Origin: Acidovorax delafieldii
GTDB lineage: Bacteria > Pseudomonadota > Gammaproteobacteria > Burkholderiales > Burkholderiaceae_C
DNA length: 28,385 nucleotides
Reading direction: 5' to 3'
Assembly (NCBI GenBank): GCA_002377855.1
Contig: DFQQ01000021.1
Span: 1 to 28,385 of the forward strand
Shown one piece after another: positions 1 to 7,716 of the stretch; the stretch's first letter is position 1, and every line of letters begins with the position of its first letter. A program made the position numbers and the translations under genes. The notes beneath the pieces were generated by a model, which saw only the letters and a list, made by a program, of their open reading frames with translations, had not been told where the DNA came from and did no database searches.

Positions 1-41
1 TTGTAGTCCACCACGCGCTTGACAGGGACCAAGACCTTCAT
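1..41 (-). CDS. etfB: Electron transfer flavoprotein beta subunit, 5' end only
   Basis: Only the first 13 codons and part of the next are inside the window; the gene runs off the left edge. The visible N-terminus, MKVLVPVKRVVDY, is the characteristic start of EtfB, the adenine-nucleotide-binding subunit of the soluble heterodimeric flavoprotein that carries electrons from acyl-CoA and related dehydrogenases to ETF-ubiquinone oxidoreductase. A ribosome binding site (TAGGAG) lies about 9 nt before the ATG on the minus strand. In relatives etfA normally follows, which here would be outside the window. A LiuR-like palindrome sits in the leader at 68-83. The identification rests on a short but distinctive sequence. 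Confidence 0.82.
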   Translation of the reverse strand, partial: MKVLVPVKRVVDY

Positions 42-67
42 TGCTGCGGCTCCTAGAGTTGGTTGAA

Positions 68-83
68 TTGACGTTTACGTAAA
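68..83 (-). promoter_or_regulatory. MerR-type (LiuR-like) operator in the etfB leader
   Basis: TTGACGTTTACGTAAA is an imperfect 16-bp inverted repeat built from two ACGT half-sites: TTkACGTw then wACGTmAA. It contains the perfect 10-mer TTTACGTAAA. It lies 27 bp before the etfB start and just downstream of a possible minus-strand -10 box (TAGAAT, complement of 92-97), a position suited to repression. From memory, LiuR, a MerR-family regulator of branched-chain amino acid and acyl-CoA catabolism in proteobacteria, binds palindromes of this type, and etfBA is a plausible target. Assignment to LiuR is inference; the palindrome itself is seen directly. Confidence 0.4.
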
Positions 84-237
84 CCGGATCATTCTATGCC
101 GCACTGCAGCGAAACCATGAAATGGCTACGCATCAATGCAGCAAATTTCAAAAAACGAACGACCGTGCTTTTTGTGAATTATAGGTCAGCAAATTGCCCA
201 GGCCACAAAAGTTTGCCGGGGCCTGCGGCCTGCAGGG

Positions 238-1596
238 TCATTGGCTGAGCGCGTCAGCCCGGGTAGCCGCGCCAGCGCCACTTAAAGCAGCGATAGACGA
301 GGCGGCGGCGGGCACGTTGCCTTCCACCTGGACATGCATGACGCGCTGAGGAAAAGGGATGTCGATATGGTGCGCCCGCAGCGCTGCGAGGATGGCCCGA
401 TTGATGTCGGAGCGCAGGCCCAGCGTACCGTTTTCTGGATCGGCAATCCAAAAGCCCACCGTGAACTCCAGGCCGTCAGCCCCAAAAGCCGAGAGCGCCG
501 CCGAGGGAGCAGGCTCGCGCAACACGCGGTCACTGGCCAAGGCAGACTCGGTCAGCAGGCGTATCACCAAGTCCACATCACTGTCGTAGGCCACGCTGAC
601 CACCGTCGACAGCCACACGCGTGGGTCGGCCAACGAGAGGTTTTCCACACGCTGGGTGATCAGCATTTCGTTGGGGACGATGGATTCGCGGCCCGCCGCA
701 GAACGCACCACGGTATAGCGGGCGTTGATGTTGGTAATGCGCCCCTCGAAATTGTCGACCCGCACGTTATCGCCAATGCGCATGCTGCGCTCGGTCAGAA
801 TGACAAATCCGCTCACGTAATTGGCCGCCAGCTTCTGCAGCCCCAGGCCAATACCGACGCCTACCGCGCCCCCCAGCACCGACAAGGCGGTGAGGTCGAT
901 CCCCACAGCCGACATTGCAACGATGAGCCCAAAGAAGATCATCAGCGCGCGCAAGGCATTGCTGATCGCTTTGCGAAGCGATAGCTCGGCACCAGTAGCC
1001 GAGCGCAGCAATCTCGACTCGATGGCGGCAGAAACCCACAAGGTGAGCAGCAGCACCGCACCCGCGGTCAACGCACCCTCGACCATGGTGCGCAGAGTAA
1101 GGCTGACGTTGCCCACCTTCCAGTGGATTTGTTCCATCTCGGCCAGCACACGCGGCAGCAGCCCCGTCACCCACAGCACCATCGCCATCCAGGCCAGCCA
1201 GGAAATGGTGCGTTCAATGGGCTTGACCCAGGCGGCTTGGGGGAAGGCCACTTGCAGCACCTTCGCACCCATGCGGATGACGACCAGCGATACCAGCACC
1301 GGTATCGCCACCTTGAAGATGGCCAGCGGTACCCATTTGAGGAGCACGGTGCGCGCCACATAGCCCAGGGCCAGCAGCACGATGGGAAACAACGCGCCGT
1401 CGACGACCCGGTAGCCAAACAAAATGGAGCGGTGTTCTTCGCGTCGCAACCCTCGCCGCAACGCCGCGACGACCACCCAAGCCAGAGCCACACACGCCAG
1501 CAGGCTGGCGAGCTCCACCAGAACGGTGGGCGACGCAAACGCCCCGAACCACTGCCCCACGTCATCCAGCATGGGGCTGCTCGCACCAGCTCCCAT
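238..1596 (-). CDS. MscS-family mechanosensitive ion channel, 452 aa
   Basis: An integral inner-membrane channel expected to open under membrane tension and release solutes during hypo-osmotic shock. About five hydrophobic segments occupy roughly residues 25-235. They precede the pore-lining helix with the MscS pattern of small residues (GGAVGVGIGLGLQKLAANYVSGF, about 240-262). The MscS beta domain follows (IGDNVRVDNFEGRITNINARYT) and then the alpha/beta cytoplasmic vestibule region (WLSTVVSVAYDSDVDL). At 452 residues it is longer than E. coli MscS (286) because of extra N-terminal helices. I chose the ATG at 1596: it overlaps the stop of the upstream crotonase gene (TGATG), with GGAAG just before it, suggesting translational coupling. 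A GTG at 1608 would add four residues. Confidence 0.88.
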   Translation of the reverse strand: MGAGASSPMLDDVGQWFGAFASPTVLVELASLLACVALAWVVVAALRRGLRREEHRSILFGYRVVDGALFPIVLLALGYVARTVLLKWVPLAIFKVAIPVLVSLVVIRMGAKVLQVAFPQAAWVKPIERTISWLAWMAMVLWVTGLLPRVLAEMEQIHWKVGNVSLTLRTMVEGALTAGAVLLLTLWVSAAIESRLLRSATGAELSLRKAISNALRALMIFFGLIVAMSAVGIDLTALSVLGGAVGVGIGLGLQKLAANYVSGFVILTERSMRIGDNVRVDNFEGRITNINARYTVVRSAAGRESIVPNEMLITQRVENLSLADPRVWLSTVVSVAYDSDVDLVIRLLTESALASDRVLREPAPSAALSAFGADGLEFTVGFWIADPENGTLGLRSDINRAILAALRAHHIDIPFPQRVMHVQVEGNVPAAASSIAALSGAGAATRADALSQ

Positions 1597-2387
1597 CAGC
1601 GCTTCCACTCTGGCAAGCGCTTCTCAGCAAACGCGCGCGCTCCCTCCTGGGCTGCGGGGTCCATCATGTTGCAGGCCATGGTTTGCCCTGCCAGTTGGTA
1701 GGCGGCCTCCATGCCCAGCTCACGCTGCTGATACACCAGTGCCTTGCCCATGGCAATCGCTGCGCGCGGTTTTTCCAGGATGGCTCCCAGCAGCTTCTCG
1801 ACCTCGGTATCCAGTTCACCGGCGGGCACCACCCGGTTGACCAACCCTTGCGCCAGCGCAGCGCGCGCATCGATAAAGTCACCGGTGAGCAGCATTTCCA
1901 TGGCGCGCTTGGCCGGCACATTGCGCACCAGGGGCACGCTGGGGGTGGCACAAAACAGGCCGTAATGGATGCCGCTGGTGGCAAAGCTGGCCTCCTCGGC
2001 AGCCACCGCCAAATCACACTGGGCCACCAGCTGGCAGCCCGCCGCCGTGGCCATGCCGTGCACGCGAGCGATGACGGGTACTGGCAGCTTGTGGATGCTG
2101 AGCATCACGCGGCTGCACTGAGAAAACAGTTTCTGGTAATACGCGAGTTCAGGGTTTGCGGCCATGTCCTTGAGGTTGTGGCCCGCACAAAACGCCTTGC
2201 CTGCCCCAGACAGCACCACCGCCCGCGCCTCATCGTCACGGGCGATATCGTCGAGCGCCCGTTGTAGCTCCACCAGCATTTCGCTGCCCAAGGCGTTGAA
2301 CCGGGCAGCATCGTTCAGCGTCAGCGTGATCACGCCACGGGCGTCACGGGTGACCTTCAGCAGTTCATCAAAATTCGTCGTTGTCAT
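1596..2387 (-). CDS. Crotonase-superfamily protein, ECHDC3-like, 263 aa
   Basis: Full-length crotonase fold. The oxyanion-hole segments are present: FCAGHNLKDM (about 67-76) and MATAAGCQLVAQCDLAV (about 112-128). However, the two glutamates that act in classical enoyl-CoA hydratase are missing. The GCE position reads GCQ, and the PE of FxxPE is replaced by SG in FATSGIHYGLFCATP. That pattern matches the ECHDC3 subgroup as I remember it, whose reaction is not well settled; annotation as a functional enoyl-CoA hydratase would be an over-call. A good ribosome binding site (AGGAA) precedes the ATG. The gene overlaps the MscS channel start by one base, so the two are probably co-transcribed, although no functional link between them is known to me. 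Confidence 0.85.
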   Translation of the reverse strand: MTTTNFDELLKVTRDARGVITLTLNDAARFNALGSEMLVELQRALDDIARDDEARAVVLSGAGKAFCAGHNLKDMAANPELAYYQKLFSQCSRVMLSIHKLPVPVIARVHGMATAAGCQLVAQCDLAVAAEEASFATSGIHYGLFCATPSVPLVRNVPAKRAMEMLLTGDFIDARAALAQGLVNRVVPAGELDTEVEKLLGAILEKPRAAIAMGKALVYQQRELGMEAAYQLAGQTMACNMMDPAAQEGARAFAEKRLPEWKR

Positions 2388-2504
2388 GTCTTGTTCCTGT
2401 CAGCGGCACACTGCGCCGGTGCAGACCGGTGCGGACTCACCAGCGCCCCGTACAAGGCTCACCAGGAGGCAGGCGCACTTCATTTGTTTCTTCGCCGGGG
2501 CGTG

Positions 2505-3458
2505 TCACAAATCCGCCAGCACGCGCAGATGCGCCTCGACGCTGCGAGCCAGCGGACCCATCACATAACCGCCTTCCAGACACGACACGATGCGCCCCTT
2601 GGAGTAACGGCGGGCTATGTCTTTGATGCGCTGGGTGATCCAGGCGTAGTCCTGCTCAGTCAACCCGAGCTGGCCCATGTCGTCTTCACGGTGGGCGTCA
2701 AAACCCGCGCTCACAAAAATCATCTCGGGCTTGAATGCTTCCAGGCGCGGTATCCACATCATCTCGATGATCTCGCGGATGTCCATGCCGCGCGTGTACG
2801 CGGCCACAGGCACGTTGACCATGTTGGGGGCGGGGTCCACGTCGCCGCTGTAAGGGTAGAAGGGGTGCTGGAAGATGCTGACCATCAAGGCGCGAGCGTC
2901 GCCCGCCAGGATGTCCTCCGTGCCGTTGCCGTGGTGCACATCAAAGTCCACCACCGCCACGCGCTGCAGGTTGTAGCGCTGCAGCGCATATTTGGCGGCA
3001 ACCGCCACGTTGTTGAAAAAGCAAAAACCCATGGCCTTGCTGCGGGTGGCGTGGTGACCGGGCGGGCGCACCGCGCAAAAGGCGTTTTCCAGCTCGCCCG
3101 CCATCACCGCATCCGTAGCGGCCAGCGCAGCGCCTGCGGCACGCAGGGCGGCCTTCCAGGTGTGGGCATTGATGGAGGTATCGGTGTCCAGCTGGGAATA
3201 GTCGGGCCCGCCAGCCATCAGTTCTTCGTTCAGCCGGTCAGACATACCTCGCAGGGCAGCCACATGCATGCGGTCATGGGCGAGCTCGATGTCAGCCAGT
3301 GCAGCTTCCGGGGCTTCAAAGCGTTCCAGCGCGTCCCCCACGCCAGTGACCAGCAAACGGTCTTCGATGGCATCCAGCCGCTCGGGGCACTCCGGGTGCC
3401 CAGGGCCCATTTCGTGTTTCCAACAATCCCTGTGCGTGAAATAGCCCGTCTTGCTCAC
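2505..3458 (-). CDS. Histone deacetylase-family amidohydrolase, 317 aa
   Basis: A zinc-dependent deacetylase of the bacterial HDAC-like group (acetylpolyamine or acetyl-lysine amidohydrolases), presumably cytoplasmic; the natural substrate cannot be read from sequence. Motifs in order, counted from the chosen start: GHPECPERL near 20-28, RPPGHH at 131-136, GFCFFNN near 144-150, DFDVHHGNG at 171-179 with zinc ligands D173 and H175, the third ligand D254 in SAGFDAH, and the EGGY loop with Tyr298. All active-site elements are therefore present. The start is a GTG at 3458 preceded by GGGGAC, which gives VSKTGYFTH, a typical family N-terminus. An upstream GTG at 3521 would overlap the divergent MoxR start and add 21 unrelated residues, so I rejected it. 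The gap to the crotonase gene is 117 bp. Confidence 0.9.
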   Translation of the reverse strand: MSKTGYFTHRDCWKHEMGPGHPECPERLDAIEDRLLVTGVGDALERFEAPEAALADIELAHDRMHVAALRGMSDRLNEELMAGGPDYSQLDTDTSINAHTWKAALRAAGAALAATDAVMAGELENAFCAVRPPGHHATRSKAMGFCFFNNVAVAAKYALQRYNLQRVAVVDFDVHHGNGTEDILAGDARALMVSIFQHPFYPYSGDVDPAPNMVNVPVAAYTRGMDIREIIEMMWIPRLEAFKPEMIFVSAGFDAHREDDMGQLGLTEQDYAWITQRIKDIARRYSKGRIVSCLEGGYVMGPLARSVEAHLRVLADL

Positions 3459-3511
3459 AGTCTTGTCCCCGTGTCTCGAATTATTCAGAGTTTTTCGGAT
3501 AACGTTGCGCC

Positions 3512-4432
3512 ATGGATGCACAGCACAAAATCAAATCACTTTTGGATCAGCTTAACACGGTGATCGTGGGGAAAAAGGCCCAGGTGCAAGACTGCGTTGC
3601 CTGCCTGCTGGCGGGTGGCCACTTGCTGATTGAGGACGTGCCCGGTGTGGGCAAGACCACTTTGGCCCACGCGCTGTCGCGCACTTTCGGGCTGCAGTTT
3701 TCACGCGTGCAGTTCACTGCCGACCTGATGCCCAGCGATTTGACGGGTGTGTCTGTGTACGAGCGGGGCAAGGAGAGTTTCGTCTTCCACCCCGGCCCGG
3801 TGTTTGCCCAGGTGCTGCTGGCCGACGAAATCAACCGCGCCAGCCCCAAGACGCAAAGTGCGCTGCTGGAGGCAATGGAAGAAAAGCAGGTGTCGGTGGA
3901 AGGCGCCACCCGCCCCCTGCCCCAGCCGTTCTTTGTGATTGCGACACAGAATCCACAAGACCAGCTGGGCACTTTTGCGCTGCCAGAGTCGCAGCTGGAC
4001 CGCTTCCTGATGCGCATTTCCATCGGCTACCCCGATCGCGCTGCCGAGCGCCTGCTTCTGGCAGGATCGGACCGCCGCGACATGGTGGACACCTTGCCCG
4101 CGCTGCTCACGCCGCATGAGTTGGCCGAGCTGCAACGCCACGTGCTGGCCGTGCACACTTCCGACGCCCTGCTCAATTACGTGCAGGATCTGGTGGACGC
4201 CACGCGCTCGGGCAAATGGTTCCTGCAGGGCCTCTCGCCCCGCGCCGGCATCGCACTCATGCGGGCCGCCAAGGCCCAGGCGCTGATCAGCGGGCGCGAC
4301 TACGTAGCCCCTGACGATGTGCAAGCCGTGCTGCCCCAAACCATCGCCCACCGGCTGGTGCCCGTGGGAGACGCCGGGCGCGGCGCGGTGGAGCAGGTGC
4401 GTGCCATGGTCGAAGCCGTTCCCCTCGCGTAA
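3512..4432 (+). CDS. MoxR-family AAA+ ATPase, 306 aa
   Basis: A cytoplasmic AAA+ ATPase of the MoxR type, a group thought to act as chaperones that insert cofactors or remodel partner proteins. Walker A is DVPGVGKT (42-49, Lys48) and Walker B is VLLADE (101-106). The signature NRASPKTQSALLEAMEE follows at 108-124, sensor 1 is ATQN (144-147), and QLDRFLMR is at 161-168. Length is normal for the family. The ATG at 3512 has only a weak ribosome binding site (GGAT far upstream). Its stop overlaps the DUF58 start (TAATG), and MoxR, DUF58 and transglutaminase genes in this order form a widespread module. It is divergent from the HDAC-like gene with 53 bp between starts, so the two probably share a promoter region. 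Confidence 0.93.
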   Translation: MDAQHKIKSLLDQLNTVIVGKKAQVQDCVACLLAGGHLLIEDVPGVGKTTLAHALSRTFGLQFSRVQFTADLMPSDLTGVSVYERGKESFVFHPGPVFAQVLLADEINRASPKTQSALLEAMEEKQVSVEGATRPLPQPFFVIATQNPQDQLGTFALPESQLDRFLMRISIGYPDRAAERLLLAGSDRRDMVDTLPALLTPHELAELQRHVLAVHTSDALLNYVQDLVDATRSGKWFLQGLSPRAGIALMRAAKAQALISGRDYVAPDDVQAVLPQTIAHRLVPVGDAGRGAVEQVRAMVEAVPLA

Positions 4433-5463
4433 TGGCCGCTGCAGTCTCTCGCTCCCCAGCGCCGGGTTTGTTCGCCAGCCTGTCGCCAGTGGCTGCGCTG
4501 CGGCGGCGCTTTCGCGCATGGTGGCAGGGGCGGCTGAAGCTGACCGACACCCTCGCACTTACACAGGGCAATGTGTACATCCTGCCCACCGGCCCTGGAT
4601 GGATGCTGGCGCTGACGTTGCTGGTGCTGTTGATTGCATCCATCAACTTCCAGCTCAACCTGGGGTACCTGTTCACCTTCATGCTGGCGGGCAGCGCGGT
4701 GATTGGCATGCACATCTGCCACGCCACGCTGCGGGGGTTGACACTGCATTTGAAGCAGCCACAGCCTCAATTCATGAGCGGCAGCGCGACGCTGGAAGTG
4801 CAACTGTCCAGCCAGCGCACCACGCCGCGCTACGGCATCGGCGTGGCAGTGCATGAGCCCGATTCCCTGACCGCCCACCATTGGGCCTGGACGGACGTAC
4901 CTGCCCAAGGCCAGACCGTGGTGCACGTGGCCTTCCAGCCCCAGCGGCGCGGCCTGCACGCCCTGCCCACCCTGACTGCCGAGACACGCTTTCCGCTGGG
5001 CACGTTCCGTGTCTGGACCTACTGGCGCCCCGCCGCGCAGTTGCTGGTGTATCCCTTGCCCGAAACACCGGCCCCGCCCCTGCCCGTGGGCGAGCCCCGC
5101 GCGGCGGGCAAAGGCAGCGCCACCACCCAGGGCATTGGCGAATTTGACGGCGTGCGTGCGTACCGGCGAGGCGACCCGCTCAAGCTGGTGGTTTGGAAAA
5201 AAGCCGCCAAGTCGCTCGGTACCGGCTCCGACGACCTGGTGAGCCGCGACGCGCAGCAAAGCCAGCGCCAGGAACTGTGGCTGGACGTTGCCAAAGCCAA
5301 CCTTCCCGATCTCGAAGCCCGCGTTTCCCGCGTGACTGCGTGGGTGCTGCAGGCGGACCGGCTGGGCCTGGACTATGGGCTGCGCGTTCCCGGGCGCGAA
5401 ATTGCCCCGGCCAGCGGCGCAAGCCACCGGCTGCAGTGTCTTGAAGCACTGGCGTTGTGCTGA
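4432..5463 (+). CDS. DUF58 domain membrane protein, 343 aa
   Basis: The partner usually encoded next to MoxR ATPases. Two close hydrophobic segments at about residues 57-75 and 79-98 should anchor it in the inner membrane. The DUF58 core motif is at about 236-260: GEFDGVRAYRRGDPLK followed by VVWKKAAK, matching the family pattern of an RxYxxGDxxxxIxWK block. The remaining C-terminal region should fold into the vWA-like domain but appears short, ending in HRLQCLEALALC. It starts by one-base overlap with the MoxR stop (TAATG), which suggests translational coupling. The biochemical role of DUF58 proteins is not firmly known; an envelope or peptidoglycan-related role is inferred from the downstream TgpA and MltB genes. 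Confidence 0.9.
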   Translation: MAAAVSRSPAPGLFASLSPVAALRRRFRAWWQGRLKLTDTLALTQGNVYILPTGPGWMLALTLLVLLIASINFQLNLGYLFTFMLAGSAVIGMHICHATLRGLTLHLKQPQPQFMSGSATLEVQLSSQRTTPRYGIGVAVHEPDSLTAHHWAWTDVPAQGQTVVHVAFQPQRRGLHALPTLTAETRFPLGTFRVWTYWRPAAQLLVYPLPETPAPPLPVGEPRAAGKGSATTQGIGEFDGVRAYRRGDPLKLVVWKKAAKSLGTGSDDLVSRDAQQSQRQELWLDVAKANLPDLEARVSRVTAWVLQADRLGLDYGLRVPGREIAPASGASHRLQCLEALALC

Positions 5464-5500
5464 GCACGCACCTCAACGTCGACCAAAGGTAATTTGTATG

Positions 5501-5556
5501 AAAACGCCTCCTGACGCCCTGTATATCAGCGCAAGCAGCTCTGTTTTCAATAGCAA
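5501..5556 (-). repeat. Dispersed degenerate repeat, copy 1 (intergenic)
   Basis: Lies in the 138-bp gap between the DUF58 and TgpA genes. Read on the minus strand it gives TGCTATTGAAAACAGAGCTG followed by CTTGCGCTGATATACAG. It aligns with copies at 7737-7790, 17570-17625 and 26460-26507 through the shared pattern TGCTA-N8-(A/G)AGCTG-N2-GCGC. It is the most diverged copy in its second half. The insertion separates two genes that otherwise look co-transcribed. A 35-codon open frame from 5498 runs through it but is probably not a gene. Confidence 0.55.
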
Positions 5557-5601
5557 ATATCGCTGCTTCCAGATGAGCGCCGCAACGCCTACGGTGACTG
5601 C

Positions 5602-7707
5602 ATGAGTGCGTCCTTCACCAGCGCACCGCGCCCATCCCTGCGCCAAACGTTGGCCCACCTGCCCCGCGAGGCACGCGACACGCTGTTCCTGCTCGTCGTC
5701 ATTGCCTGGGTGATTGCACCGCAGGCCCAGTGGCTCCCGGCATGGACCAGCCTGCTTGCAGCGGGCGTGCTGGTCTGGCGCGGGTGGCTCGCGTGGCACA
5801 GCCGTCCCCTGCCCAGCCGCTGGATCAGCTCTGGCCTGCTGGCGCCGCTGGCGTTGGGCGGCACCATCTTTTCGCACGGCACCTTCATAGGCCGCGAGGC
5901 AGGGGTAACCCTGGTGGTGGCGCTGCTGGCGCTCAAGACGCTGGAACTGCGGGCACGCCGGGATGCGCTGGTGGTCTTTTTTCTCGGTTTCTTCACCATG
6001 ATCAGCAGCTTTTTCAACTCGCAATCGCTGCTGACCGCCGCGGCCATGCTGGTGGCCCTGCTGGGCCTGCTAACAGCGCTGGTCAACGCGCACATGCCGG
6101 TGGGCCGGCCGCCGCTGGCGCAATCGTTTCGCACGGCATTCACCATGGCGCTGCTGGGCGCGCCCATCATGGCCGCGCTGTTCATGCTGTTTCCGCGCAT
6201 GGCGCCGTTGTGGGGCATACCCGGGGACCAGATGGTGGGCCGAACGGGGCTGTCGGGTTCCATGCAAGTGGGCACCATTGCCGAGCTGGCGCTGAACGAC
6301 GCAGTGGCTTTTCGCATCAAGTTCGACGACCCGGCCCAGCAGGTGCCTCAGGCCTCTTTGCTGTACTTTCGCGGCCCGGTGCTTTCGGGATTCGATGGCC
6401 GCGAGTGGCGGGCAGAGCCGTTTCGTGAGGACAGCAGCTGGGCCGCGCGCGCTGCGCTACCCGCCAATTTGCAGGTGCGAGGACCTGCGCTGCGCTACGA
6501 GGTCACGCTGGAGCCCCACAAGCGCCCCTGGCTGATGGTGCTTGAGTCCACCCCCCAGGCCCCTGAACTGCCGGGCAACCCCACCTACATGACGCAGGAT
6601 TTGCAGTGGATGACAACCCGCCCCGTCACCGACGTGGTGCGCTACCGCGCCGAGAGCTACCCCGACTTTCGCCATGGCCCGGCAGCCCCGGTGAGGCAGC
6701 TGCGCGAGTTCACCGCGCTGCCTGCCGGCTTTAACCCTCGTACCCTGGCCTTGGCAGCGCAGATGCGCGCAGACCCGGTCTTGGCCGGCGACGACACGGC
6801 CGCGCTGGTAGACGCGGCCCTGGCCCGCCTGCGTACGGGCGGCTACACCTACACGCTGGAGCCAGGCGTGTATGGTCAGCACACGGCCGACGAATTCTGG
6901 TTTGACCGCAAGGAAGGCTTTTGCGAACACATTGCCTCGGCCTTTGTGGTGCTGATGCGCGCCCTGGACGTGCCGGCACGCATCATCACCGGCTACCAGG
7001 GCGGCGGCCAAAACTCCCTGGACGGCTACTGGACGGTGCGCCAGAGCGATGCCCATGCCTGGGCCGAGGTGTGGATGCCCGAACGCGGCTGGGTGCGCGT
7101 AGACCCCACGGGGGCTGTGGCCCCTGGGCGCGTAGGCGCTTTTGAGCGTCTGCCCATCCCCCAGGGGGCGATTGCGTCAGCCGTGGGCAACGTGATTGGC
7201 GTGAATGCGCTGCAGCAAATGCGCGCGGCGTGGGAAGCTGTGAACAACCGCTGGAACCAGTGGGTGCTCAACTACACCCAAAACCGCCAGATGGACCTGC
7301 TCAAAAAGCTGGGCTTTGAATCGCCCAGCTGGGAAGACCTGACGACGATACTGGGCTCACTGCTGGGCTTTGCGGCCCTGGGGGGGGCGCTATGGAACTG
7401 GTGGGAGCGCCGTCAGCACGACCCCTGGCTGCGCCTGCTGTCGCGCACGCGCAAACGCTTGGCTTCGGCTGGGCTGCCGCTGCCCGAACATCTGCCCCCA
7501 CGCGCCATCGCCCAGCGGGTGCAGGCCCACTGGAGTGCACAGACTGTCCCGTTCTCGCTGCAAACGCAGGCACAAGTGCAGCGCATACACGACTGGCTGC
7601 TGCGCCTGGAGCACGCACGTTACGCGGCGCAACCTGCCCAGCAACTGGGCGCGCTGCGCCGCGAATTCAACACCCTTTCTTGGCCCCAGCACACCCGGGG
7701 CCAGTGA
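5602..7707 (+). CDS. TgpA-like transmembrane transglutaminase (DUF3488 plus transglutaminase core), 701 aa
   Basis: A polytopic inner-membrane protein with a periplasmic transglutaminase-like domain. About six hydrophobic segments occupy residues 20-205 (DUF3488 region). The transglutaminase core follows, with the catalytic triad visible: Cys441 in KEGFCEHIASAF, His485 in SDAHAWAEVW and Asp501 in VRVDPTGAV. Another membrane segment lies near 580-597 (TTILGSLLGFAALGGAL), followed by a cytoplasmic C-terminal tail. Architecture and length match TgpA of Pseudomonas aeruginosa, which was reported as important for viability; its substrate is uncertain. It sits third in the MoxR-DUF58-TgpA module, 138 bp after DUF58, and the MltB start is only 9 bp after its stop. 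GGTGA precedes the ATG. Confidence 0.9.
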   Translation: MSASFTSAPRPSLRQTLAHLPREARDTLFLLVVIAWVIAPQAQWLPAWTSLLAAGVLVWRGWLAWHSRPLPSRWISSGLLAPLALGGTIFSHGTFIGREAGVTLVVALLALKTLELRARRDALVVFFLGFFTMISSFFNSQSLLTAAAMLVALLGLLTALVNAHMPVGRPPLAQSFRTAFTMALLGAPIMAALFMLFPRMAPLWGIPGDQMVGRTGLSGSMQVGTIAELALNDAVAFRIKFDDPAQQVPQASLLYFRGPVLSGFDGREWRAEPFREDSSWAARAALPANLQVRGPALRYEVTLEPHKRPWLMVLESTPQAPELPGNPTYMTQDLQWMTTRPVTDVVRYRAESYPDFRHGPAAPVRQLREFTALPAGFNPRTLALAAQMRADPVLAGDDTAALVDAALARLRTGGYTYTLEPGVYGQHTADEFWFDRKEGFCEHIASAFVVLMRALDVPARIITGYQGGGQNSLDGYWTVRQSDAHAWAEVWMPERGWVRVDPTGAVAPGRVGAFERLPIPQGAIASAVGNVIGVNALQQMRAAWEAVNNRWNQWVLNYTQNRQMDLLKKLGFESPSWEDLTTILGSLLGFAALGGALWNWWERRQHDPWLRLLSRTRKRLASAGLPLPEHLPPRAIAQRVQAHWSAQTVPFSLQTQAQVQRIHDWLLRLEHARYAAQPAQQLGALRREFNTLSWPQHTRGQ

Positions 7708-7716
7708 CCTGCCTTC

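Noticed and set aside
195..236. CAGGCC/GGCCTG hairpin after the MscS gene
   Set aside because: Six-bp stem with a 15-nt loop and no following T-run; not a convincing terminator.
3459..3521. Upstream GTG start of the HDAC-like protein
   Set aside because: The extra 21 residues do not resemble the family and would overlap the divergent MoxR start codon.
5498..5605. Small 35-codon gene between DUF58 and tgpA
   Set aside because: It consists mostly of the dispersed repeat and has no clear ribosome binding site; its end overlaps the TgpA start.
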